Source of the DNA: Collinsella sp. TF06-26
GTDB lineage: Bacteria; Actinomycetota; Coriobacteriia; Coriobacteriales; Coriobacteriaceae
Assembly: GCF_002232035.1 (NCBI RefSeq)
Contig: NZ_NKXR01000012.1
Location: forward strand, 1 to 64,000
Length of the DNA: 64,000 bases
Direction of reading: 5' to 3'
Both the position numbers and the translations under genes were made by a program. Within the stretch, counting starts at the first letter, position 1. Each line of letters begins with the position of its first letter. This document shows, piece by piece, positions 56,944 to 64,000 of this stretch. Under the pieces are notes generated by a model. It worked only from the letters and a program-made list of their open reading frames with translations, searched no databases and was not told the DNA's origin.

Positions 56944-59625
56944 ATGGCACAGACCACGACAGATATCGCCGCCAGCACCGTCTCCGGCGCCGGAGCCGCC
57001 AGCTCATTCTCGGGCGGCACGGGAACCGAAGCCGAATTCGGCTCACTCGGTGCGCTCTCCCCCACCTGGTGGGAGCCCGAGGACGGCAGCGAGCCCGAAC
57101 CATGGCTCACGCCTGATCAGGCCTTCGAACGCTTCTTTGAATGGACGAGCGATCGCGGCATTGAGCTGTGGGACCACCAAGAAGAGGCCCTCATGGACCT
57201 GGCTGCCGGCGATCACGTCATTTTGGGCACACCGACCGGATCAGGTAAATCGCTCGTCGCGCTGGGCATGCTCTTTATGGGCATGGCACAGGGCAAACGT
57301 TGCTATTACACAGCCCCTATCAAAGCCTTGGTCAGCGAAAAGTTCTTCGATCTGGTACAGGTGCTCGGCCGCGATAACGTAGGTATGATCACCGGCGACA
57401 CGCATATCAACACCAAGGCGCCCGTCATCTGCTGCACGGCAGAGATCCTTGCCAACGACGCGCTGCGCGAGGGCGAAGATGCCGATGTTGGCTGCGTCGC
57501 CATGGACGAGTTCCACTACTTTGCCGACCCCGATCGCGGCTGGGCCTGGCAGGTACCGCTGCTCACCCTGCCTCACACGCAATTCATGCTCATGAGCGCC
57601 ACGCTCGGCGATGTCACTGCCATCGCCGCCTCACTCGAGGAACACACCGGCGCTACCTGCGACTTGGTCGTCGATGCCCCGCGCCCCGTGCCGCTGAGCT
57701 ACGACTATGTGACGACCTCCCTCGAGGGCACCGTCGAGCTCGCCATGCGCCGTGGCGAGGCCCCGCTCTACATCGTGCACTTTAGCCAGGATGCCGCACT
57801 TGCGACGGCGCAATCCCTCGCCAACTTTGGCATTGCCAGCAAGGAGCAGCGCGAGGCCATCAAGGAGGCGGCCAAGGGCACGAGCTTCTCGACGGCCTTC
57901 GGCAAGATTCTCAAACGCCTTCTTGGATGCGGCGTCGGCGTGCACCATGCTGGCATGTTGCCGCGCTATCGCCTGCTGGTCGAGCGCTTGGCGCAGCAGG
58001 GCCTGCTGCCCGTCATCTGCGGCACCGATACGCTCGGCGTCGGCATCAACGTACCCATCCATACCGTGGTGCTCACCGCGCTCACCAAGTTCGACGGCTA
58101 CAAGATGCGTCGCCTGCGCGCACGCGAGTTCCATCAGATTGCCGGTCGCGCCGGCCGTTCGGGCTTCGATACCGAGGGCATGGTCATCGCCGAGGCCCCG
58201 GAGCACGAGATCGAGAACGCCAAACTCATGGCCAAGGCGGGCGACGACCCCAAGAAGCTCCGCAAGATTAAAAAGAAGAAGGCCCCCGAGGGCTTTGTCA
58301 CCTGGAACAAGCAGACCTTTGAGCGCCTGATCGAGACGCAGCCCGAAACGCTCAAGCCGCGCCTTCGCATCACACACTCCATGGTGATTAGCGTGGTCGA
58401 GCAGGGCGGCGATGCCCGAGCCCGCGTACACGACCTCATCGAGACGAGCCTGCAGACTCCCGAGGAAAAGGCAAAGCTCGAGGTTCGTGCCGACGAGATC
58501 TTCGCCACGCTCATCGACTCCGGCGTCGTCGTGCGCACTGAGGTGCCGCCCGCACCCGACGCTCCGGCTGATGCCGCGCCGGACATCGACTACGCGCTGA
58601 CGGTCGACCTGCCCGAGGACTTTGCGCTCGACCAGCCGCTCTCGCCGTTTTTGCTTGCCGCGCTGGAGCTGCTCGACCCCGAGAGTGAGACCTATACCAT
58701 GGACCTCATCTCGATGGTCGAGGCTACGCTCGAGGACCCTAAGCAGGTATTGCGCGCACAGGAGCGCGCCGCGCGCGACCGCGCGATGGCCGAAATGAAG
58801 GCTGACGGCGTCGAATATGAGGAACGCCTGGAGCGCATCCAGGATGTCACCTACGAAAAACCGCTCGAGGACTTGCTCGATGCCGCCTTCGACAAGTACT
58901 GCCAGGAAGTGCCCTGGGCAAACGACTACCAGCTCTCTCCCAAAAGCGTCCTGCGCGATATGCTGGAAAGCGCGAGCGATTTTAAGGGTTACATTCAAAA
59001 GCTCGGCATCGCCCGCTCCGAGGGCATTTTGCTGCGTTACCTGGCAGAGGCCTACCGTTCGCTCGACCGCACCGTGCCCATCGAGAAGCGCGACGAGCGT
59101 CTGCGCGACATTATCTCGTGGCTCGGCTTTGTGGTGCGCTCGGTGGACTCGAGCCTGGTGGACGAGTGGGAGAACGCCGGCAACCCGGCAGCCCTCGATG
59201 CTGCGCCGCCGCAGGGCATCGACGAGGTCGTGGCGGACCGCCGCGGCTGCACGCTGTTGGTGCGCAACGCGCTCTTCCGCCGCGTGACCCTTGCCGCCCG
59301 CGAGCACGTTCGCGACCTGGGCGAGCTCGACGACGACTGGGGCATGAGCGAGATCCGCTGGCAAAAAGCACTCGACGCTTACCACGAGCAGCACGAGGAA
59401 ATCCTCACCGACGGAGATGCCCGCAGCGCCGCGATGTTCTCCATCGACGAGTCCGACGAGAAGACCGCGCACGTATGGCACGTGCACCAGATCTTTGCCG
59501 ACGAGGATGGCGACCACGATTTTGGCATCATGGGCGATGTCGATCTGGACGCCACGCAAGACGGCGGCGAGGTAATCTTCAAGAACTACCGTGTCGGCTT
59601 TATCGAGGACCTGCTCGAGGACTAG
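56944..59625 (+). CDS. DEFH-box helicase with C-terminal DUF3516 (Ski2-like)
   Basis: This 893-residue helicase has LGTPTGSGKSLVA (Walker A ~95-103), YTAPIKALVSEKF, AMDEFHYFADPDRGWAWQVPLL (DEFH), LMSATLGD, GTDTLGVGINVP and QIAGRAGRSGFDTEG (motif VI). The large C-terminal part (from about 500) is DUF3516-like. Related actinobacterial helicases are RNA or DNA helicases of unproven role. An Ala/Ser-rich N-terminus precedes the core. GAGAAAG lies before the ATG at 56944. A strong terminator follows. Confidence 0.88.
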   Translation: MAQTTTDIAASTVSGAGAASSFSGGTGTEAEFGSLGALSPTWWEPEDGSEPEPWLTPDQAFERFFEWTSDRGIELWDHQEEALMDLAAGDHVILGTPTGSGKSLVALGMLFMGMAQGKRCYYTAPIKALVSEKFFDLVQVLGRDNVGMITGDTHINTKAPVICCTAEILANDALREGEDADVGCVAMDEFHYFADPDRGWAWQVPLLTLPHTQFMLMSATLGDVTAIAASLEEHTGATCDLVVDAPRPVPLSYDYVTTSLEGTVELAMRRGEAPLYIVHFSQDAALATAQSLANFGIASKEQREAIKEAAKGTSFSTAFGKILKRLLGCGVGVHHAGMLPRYRLLVERLAQQGLLPVICGTDTLGVGINVPIHTVVLTALTKFDGYKMRRLRAREFHQIAGRAGRSGFDTEGMVIAEAPEHEIENAKLMAKAGDDPKKLRKIKKKKAPEGFVTWNKQTFERLIETQPETLKPRLRITHSMVISVVEQGGDARARVHDLIETSLQTPEEKAKLEVRADEIFATLIDSGVVVRTEVPPAPDAPADAAPDIDYALTVDLPEDFALDQPLSPFLLAALELLDPESETYTMDLISMVEATLEDPKQVLRAQERAARDRAMAEMKADGVEYEERLERIQDVTYEKPLEDLLDAAFDKYCQEVPWANDYQLSPKSVLRDMLESASDFKGYIQKLGIARSEGILLRYLAEAYRSLDRTVPIEKRDERLRDIISWLGFVVRSVDSSLVDEWENAGNPAALDAAPPQGIDEVVADRRGCTLLVRNALFRRVTLAAREHVRDLGELDDDWGMSEIRWQKALDAYHEQHEEILTDGDARSAAMFSIDESDEKTAHVWHVHQIFADEDGDHDFGIMGDVDLDATQDGGEVIFKNYRVGFIEDLLED

Positions 59626-59646
59626 CCGGGCGCAATGGGACGAAAC

Positions 59647-59687
59647 AAAGCGGGGTCGCTGGCAACATCGCCAGCGGCCCCGCTTTT
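59647..59687. terminator. Terminator between convergent helicase and DUF2130 genes
   Basis: GCGGGGTCGCTGGC pairs with GCCAGCGGCCCCGC around AACATC, followed by TTTTT on the plus strand. Confidence 0.9.
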
Positions 59688-59705
59688 TGCGCGATACGCT
59701 ATCCC

Positions 59706-61463
59706 CTACTCGGCATCCTCGACCTCATACGAATCCGCCTCGGCTGGCTCATCGTTCGTCTCTGTCGCGGCCCCGCGCGCCTCGTCAAACGCTGCTTTCA
59801 TGGTCTTGTTGCCCCACGTGAGCTTGCGAATGGTAAGATCGTCGGCTTTCTTGTTGGCAAGGCGCAGATTGTTCTCGGAGGACAGCAACGCCTCCTTGGT
59901 TTTCTGCAGATGGCTAATCGTCTTGTCGATCTCATCGATTGCCGTTTGAAACTTGCGGCTCGCGATCTCGTAGTTGCGGCCGAAATCGTTCTTGAACTTC
60001 TCCATCTTGGCTTCGAAGTTCGTGACATCGATATTCTGCTGCTTGTACTCCGCCAGCTCCTGCTTATAGCGAAGCGAACCCATGGCGGCATTGCGCAGCA
60101 GCGTAATGATGGGAATGAAGAACTGCGGGCGGATCACATACATCTTCTCGTAGCGATAGCTCACGTCCACGATTCCCGCGTTGTAAAGCTCGCTCTCGGG
60201 CTCGAGCAGCGTGCAGAGCACCGCGTACTCACAGCCTTTCTGGCGACGATCGTGATCGAGTTTCTTAAAGAAGTCCTCGTTTTTATGCTTGGTCGCGGTC
60301 TCGTCGTTCTCGTTTTTCATCTCGAACATAATCGAAATGACCTCGTTGCCGCTCGCGTCGCACTCACGGAAAATGAAGTCTCCCTTGGTGCCCTCGGATG
60401 CATCGTTATCTTTCTCGAAGTACGCATTGGGAAACGCCGTCATGCGCAGACGGTTAAACTCGGTCTCGCAGTGCTGCTCGAGCGACTCGCCCACCATCTT
60501 GGTGGACAGGCGAACCTTCATGTCCTTAAGGCGCTCAATCTCTTCATCCTTGTAGCGGATCAACTCGTCGCTCACGCGCTTGGCCTGCGCAAGCTCAAGC
60601 TCGTGGGCTGCCTTGGCCTGTTCCTCGCGAGAATCGCGCACCGCCAGCTCGCTCGTCAGTTTGGCACGTGCCTCATCGCGCTCTCGCTCCGCCGCGGCGA
60701 CCGCCTCTGACAGGTTCATTTTTGCCATCAGTTCCTGCTCGCGCAGCTGGGCACGCAGGCCCTCGGCCTCTTGCTCGGACTGAGCCTTTGCGGCGGAAAA
60801 CTTCTCTTGCACCTTCGCGCGATAGTCAGTAAGCGCGCGCTCGGCCTCGCTGCGAGCGGCATCGAGCTCACGCTGCGACTCTGCCGCGGCGGCGGCAAGC
60901 GCCATCTCCTGGGCCTTGTCCGCCGCGGCGATCCTGGCCTGCAGCTCGGCAATCTGAGCGTCGCGCGCGGACAGGTCGTTTTGAGCAGCATTGCGTGCCG
61001 CCGCTTCGGCAAGCCTGGCTTCATCATCTTTGCGCTCCAACTGCGCACGTAAATTGTCGATCTCGCGCTGAAGCTCGGCATTCTCCTTTTGAGCATCGGA
61101 ACGGGCCTCAACCGCCGCGCGCTGACTTGCACTCTCGCGCTCTGCGGCAGCGCTTTCGAGCTTGGCGCGCAGCTCGGCAAGCTCAGCGTCGCGCTTGGCA
61201 ACCTCTTGTGCCAGCTGCTGAGCTGCAGCGTTCTTCTGCTCGACAAGCTGAGCGTCGCGCTGAGACTCTGCCTTTTGCAAAGCAGCCGTCGAGCGCGAGC
61301 GCTCAAGCTCCAGTGCCTGCTCGCCCTCGCGCTGGACCGCCTTCACGCGCTCATCCAGGTCGCGCGAAAACTCGGCATTGCGCACCTGCTTGACGATATC
61401 CGCATAACCGGACGCATCGACCTTAAAAACTTCGCCGCAATGCGGGCACTTGATCTCGTTCAT
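59706..61463 (-). CDS. DUF2130 coiled-coil protein with zinc ribbon
   Basis: The 585 residues start with a zinc-ribbon half (CPHCGEVF, residues 5-12), continue as a long coiled coil of Ala/Glu/Arg heptads (about 40-320), and end in DUF2130 ([76 protein letters not shown]). The D...E-K pattern (FxExKxE) suggests a PD-(D/E)XK-like nuclease fold, which is an inference. It may process DNA or RNA. GAGGAGC precedes the ATG. It has its own transcript. Confidence 0.85.
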   Translation of the reverse strand: MNEIKCPHCGEVFKVDASGYADIVKQVRNAEFSRDLDERVKAVQREGEQALELERSRSTAALQKAESQRDAQLVEQKNAAAQQLAQEVAKRDAELAELRAKLESAAAERESASQRAAVEARSDAQKENAELQREIDNLRAQLERKDDEARLAEAAARNAAQNDLSARDAQIAELQARIAAADKAQEMALAAAAAESQRELDAARSEAERALTDYRAKVQEKFSAAKAQSEQEAEGLRAQLREQELMAKMNLSEAVAAAERERDEARAKLTSELAVRDSREEQAKAAHELELAQAKRVSDELIRYKDEEIERLKDMKVRLSTKMVGESLEQHCETEFNRLRMTAFPNAYFEKDNDASEGTKGDFIFRECDASGNEVISIMFEMKNENDETATKHKNEDFFKKLDHDRRQKGCEYAVLCTLLEPESELYNAGIVDVSYRYEKMYVIRPQFFIPIITLLRNAAMGSLRYKQELAEYKQQNIDVTNFEAKMEKFKNDFGRNYEIASRKFQTAIDEIDKTISHLQKTKEALLSSENNLRLANKKADDLTIRKLTWGNKTMKAAFDEARGAATETNDEPAEADSYEVEDAE

Positions 61464-61521
61464 GGCAGCTCCTCGATGGACGCAAATTTCAACCGCCTAC
61501 ACTCTACCGCGCCGCACGGAC

Positions 61522-61556
61522 AAAAAAGGCGCCGCTGCCATAATGGCAACGGCGCC
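61522..61556 (-). terminator. Terminator of the ChbG-like gene
   Basis: Read on the minus strand, GGCGCCGTTGCCAT pairs with ATGGCAGCGGCGCC, followed by six T. It lies about 47 nt downstream of the ChbG-like stop. Confidence 0.88.
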
Positions 61557-61602
61557 AGAACCACCACGAAGGTGGCTGCCCCCTTTGCGGTAGCTTGGAT
61601 CC

Positions 61603-62367
61603 TTACAGGTCGCGGTAGTCGATCAGGCGAAGATTGGGTTGAGACTCAAGCCAAGCGCAAAGCTCGGGGTCGATGAGTGCATCAACTTCCTTGGCACGAT
61701 CGGTCGTAAGCGAGCTGCTCTCGAGGATAAAACGATCGAGATAGCCCGGATGGCACACAAAGACGACCGTCTCGCCGTCCTCCATCTCTCGAACCGCCTG
61801 CATAATCGAGTCCTTGGGTTCGTAGCCCGGCTCCATCGAGTGCATCACCATCCGCAGGTCGGTATCTCCGCAATGCACCACCGCCGTGGGGTCGAAGCTC
61901 GCCTTTTGCTCCTTAAGGCCCAGCTCTTGGGCAACCGTCGAGATCGCGCGGTTAAGGTTTTTGCTCATGACGGCATGGGCCTCAAAATAATCGGGTTCGC
62001 GGCCCACGATCTCGACAAAGCGGTCATGCTGCGCGCGAATCTCGATGCAGGCCTCGTCGAAGTCTATCAACTCCTCGCCGCGCTTAAAGTGCTCGCGGAA
62101 GGTACGGCTGCTATGGAACTCACCGTTCTCGTTGAGCATGCTCGGAATGAGCGCCGGGTCGGCACACGGCTTGCCCAGGCATACGTTGGTATGCTGGCCC
62201 ACCGCAATGCCGGCATCCGCCACGAGCGACCAGCCGCGCTCAGCTTCGGGCATATTGGGCATCAGGCCCGCCGAGCGCACCAGGCCCTCATTGATACTGC
62301 GGGCAATCCCCAAGTCAACGGCATACGAATAACCAATATCATCGGCACGAATGAGCAATTGCTTCAT
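61603..62367 (-). CDS. chbG: ChbG/HpnK (YdjC) family carbohydrate deacetylase
   Basis: The 254-residue protein matches the YdjC family: LLIRADDIGYSYAVDLGI (metal Asp pair at 9-10), GQHTNVCLGKPCADPALIPSML, and GETVVFVCHPGYLDR. ChbG removes one acetyl from chitobiose-type sugars so that they induce or enter catabolism. ATG at 62367 follows GGGGG; an upstream ATG is less likely. It directly follows the PTS gene, hinting at an acetylated disaccharide imported by that system. Confidence 0.87.
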   Translation of the reverse strand: MKQLLIRADDIGYSYAVDLGIARSINEGLVRSAGLMPNMPEAERGWSLVADAGIAVGQHTNVCLGKPCADPALIPSMLNENGEFHSSRTFREHFKRGEELIDFDEACIEIRAQHDRFVEIVGREPDYFEAHAVMSKNLNRAISTVAQELGLKEQKASFDPTAVVHCGDTDLRMVMHSMEPGYEPKDSIMQAVREMEDGETVVFVCHPGYLDRFILESSSLTTDRAKEVDALIDPELCAWLESQPNLRLIDYRDL

Positions 62368-62388
62368 ATTGACCCCCATCTATGGAAA

Positions 62389-62417
62389 GGGGCACTTGAA
62401 GTGCAACCAAGTGCCCC
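62389..62417 (-). terminator. Hairpin between PTS gene and chbG
   Basis: GGGGCACTTG pairs with CAAGTGCCCC (10 bp, 9-nt loop), followed on the minus strand by TTTCC. It may be a weak terminator controlling how much chbG is expressed after the PTS gene. Confidence 0.6.
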
Positions 62418-62444
62418 AGGCAATTATCTTACCGAACAGACGCT

Positions 62445-63893
62445 TTAGGCCTTGGCGGCGGCAGCGTCCTCATCGAGCTGCTCTTTGGTGAAACCAAAGA
62501 GATAAGCGATGGCGGCGGCGGAAACAAACGCGGCACCCGATGCAATGCACCCCCATACGAGATTGGCAGTTCCGCCGGCAACATATCCGGTGATACCCAG
62601 AATATTCGTCGCGCCCAAAACATACGTCGTCACATTGGTAAGAGCCGCGATCAGGCCGCCGATAGCGCCGCCGGCAACCATGGCACCCAAGCAGCGGGTG
62701 TACTTAAAGCCGCAGCCATACAGCGCGGGCTCCGTCACGCCGCCGACAATGCCGGAGAGCGAGAAACCAAGCATGGCACCCTTTTCGTCAGTCTCCTTAA
62801 GGCGCAGGAAGGCGCCGAAGGCCATGCCCCACGTAGCGAACTGAGCGATAGCGCCCGCGACCATGACGCAGGAGTCAGAGCCCATGGTGAGCAGCTGCAC
62901 AATGCCAAGGGTAAGCAGGACCTGGTGCATACCGGTCATAACCAGGAACTCCCAAAGCGCGGCAATGGCAACGAGGGAGATGACCGTGACGATACCGCCG
63001 GTGTTGCCGAGGCCGAACATAAAGTTACCAACCGCGTTGCCCAAGATAGAGCCAATCGGAGCCAGCGCGCACAGCGAAACGGGAATCATGACGGCCAGAG
63101 TACACACGGGCACAAACACCGTAGAGAGCATGTCGGGAATGATCTTCTTCATGAACTTCTCAACGACCATGAGTACCGGCATGGACAGAACCATGGGGAG
63201 AACGGTGCAGGAATAGTTGTTCAGCTGAGCCGGGAGCACGCCGTAAACCATCGTGGTCGTAGCACCAGAATCCGCAGCGGCGTTGACCAACGTCATGAAC
63301 TCGGGGGCAATGAGCACGCCGCCGAGCATCATGCCGAGCGGCTGGCTGCAGCCGAGCTGCTTTGCGGCAGCCCAACCCAGATAGACAGGGAGGAAATAAT
63401 AGCCGGCGTTGTAAATCCAGTTGTAGAAGAAGTTGTAGATGTCAGAATCTGCAGACCAGATACCGAGCATGCCGTCGCCGCAAAGTACGGCAAGTGTGCG
63501 GAACATGGCGGCGCCCATGATAATGGGGATCGTCATGCACATTGTCTTGGACAGGTAGTTAAGGGCCTTCTTGCCCGCAGTCTTGACCGTCAGTGGCTCC
63601 TTGGTGCCGTCATCGAGGTTCTCGTCAATGGAGCCTTCGCCCTTGACGCCCAGCGCAATGGCGGCGTCATAGACCTTCGGCACGTTCTGGCCAATGATGA
63701 CCTGATACTGGCCGCCAGACCACTGTGCGCCCAACACACCCTTGATCTTCTTAACTTCATTATCATTGGGAATGGACTGATCTTTGAGGTTCAGACGCAA
63801 GCGGGTCATGCAGTGCGTCGCGTTCGTCACATTGGAGGCGCCGCCGACGGCAGCGAGCACGTCCTCGGCAATCTTCTTGTTATCGACAGTCAT
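62445..63893 (-). CDS. PTS sugar transporter EIIBC (beta-glucoside/sucrose-type)
   Basis: The 482-residue PTS permease has an N-terminal EIIB domain with phosphorylatable Cys28 in THCMTRLRL, followed by an EIIC of about 10 membrane helices with GVTEPALYGCGFKYTRCLGAM (the substrate-proximal GITEPAIYG-like motif). It lacks a C-terminal EIIA domain, so EIIA must come from elsewhere. The class is glucose/beta-glucoside; the sugar is unknown, perhaps an N-acetylated disaccharide given chbG. AGAAGGGA precedes the ATG at 63893. Confidence 0.9.
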   Translation of the reverse strand: MTVDNKKIAEDVLAAVGGASNVTNATHCMTRLRLNLKDQSIPNDNEVKKIKGVLGAQWSGGQYQVIIGQNVPKVYDAAIALGVKGEGSIDENLDDGTKEPLTVKTAGKKALNYLSKTMCMTIPIIMGAAMFRTLAVLCGDGMLGIWSADSDIYNFFYNWIYNAGYYFLPVYLGWAAAKQLGCSQPLGMMLGGVLIAPEFMTLVNAAADSGATTTMVYGVLPAQLNNYSCTVLPMVLSMPVLMVVEKFMKKIIPDMLSTVFVPVCTLAVMIPVSLCALAPIGSILGNAVGNFMFGLGNTGGIVTVISLVAIAALWEFLVMTGMHQVLLTLGIVQLLTMGSDSCVMVAGAIAQFATWGMAFGAFLRLKETDEKGAMLGFSLSGIVGGVTEPALYGCGFKYTRCLGAMVAGGAIGGLIAALTNVTTYVLGATNILGITGYVAGGTANLVWGCIASGAAFVSAAAIAYLFGFTKEQLDEDAAAAKA

Positions 63894-64000
63894 GTCGAAT
63901 CCCTTCTCTTCCAACTAAAGGCCGTGGGACTTCACGGCACCAAGACGCACGATTCCGCTCGCGCCTGCGCAGCGCGCGATACCAGTTGGCAAGAGATTGA
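63894..64000. other. Right-edge sequence upstream of the PTS gene
   Basis: The last 107 nt contain the ribosome site of the PTS gene and no recognisable gene; its promoter may be here or beyond the window. Confidence 0.4.

Noticed and set aside
57631-59559. 642-residue minus-strand open frame
   Set aside because: It lies antisense to the clearly coding DUF3516 helicase and resembles nothing.
59118-60710. 530-residue plus-strand open frame spanning two genes
   Set aside because: It runs across the helicase end, the terminator and the DUF2130 antisense strand, so it cannot be a real gene.
1-64000. CRISPR array or complete prophage
   Set aside because: No regularly spaced repeats, integrase, capsid or tail genes were found; only fragments of mobile DNA are present.

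Overview
The window looks like chromosome of a Collinsella-type gut actinobacterium (class Coriobacteriia). This is inferred from protein-level resemblance, the GC-rich and strongly biased codon use that creates long antisense open frames, Tat-lipoprotein solute-binding proteins, and Coriobacteria-style PadR/HAAS and electron-confurcating lactate dehydrogenase loci. No species can be fixed without a database search. There is no rRNA, CRISPR array or intact prophage; one tRNA gene (tRNA-Leu, CAA) is present.

Layout. 1-2.1 kb: the infC-rpmI-rplT translation operon and tRNA-Leu, followed by a duplicated tRNA tail and a palindrome cluster. 2.1-11.4 kb: a transglutaminase-like protein, class II aldolase, an MBL hydrolase, Rel (p)ppGpp synthetase/hydrolase and a RecJ-helicase fusion, all on the minus strand. 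11.6-14.1 kb: a BASS-type transporter, a DUF4931 protein and CutC. 14.3-16.1 kb: a PadR-HAAS operon whose third gene is cut short by decayed mobile DNA (ParB-like and IS110-like remnants). 16.1-22.4 kb: a branched-chain amino-acid-type ABC transporter (livF, G, M, H, K) with a second paralogous binding protein. 22.7-31.7 kb: homoserine dehydrogenase, an SDR, a Kef-type antiporter, single-chain PurL and a DMT transporter. 31.8-36.3 kb: a GGDEF protein, KdgT, AzlCD and an HD hydrolase. 36.3-39.9 kb: an ldh-etfB-etfA operon matching electron-confurcating lactate dehydrogenases. 40.3-43.5 kb: five adjacent small genes of unknown function, most of them exported, one carrying a LAQTG sorting signal. 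44.4-50.0 kb: a TerB-N protein, a DUF2791 ATPase and a DEVH helicase, matching the three-gene Shango anti-phage architecture. 50.0-56.6 kb: Elp3, a spermidine-synthase-like protein, an XRE/DUF4097 pair, a Trm9-like methyltransferase and TrmB. 56.9-63.9 kb: a DUF3516 helicase, a DUF2130 protein, and a ChbG deacetylase beside a PTS EIIBC.

The best candidates for new biology are the Shango-like locus, the secreted LAQTG cluster, the co-location of Elp3 with a Trm9-like methyltransferase (a possible bacterial echo of the eukaryotic wobble-uridine pathway), and infC, whose Shine-Dalgarno points to an AUA start. Several intergenic gaps hold long inverted-repeat elements, including a 113-bp MITE-like element before the DUF3516 helicase and a 92-bp nested hairpin after fba.
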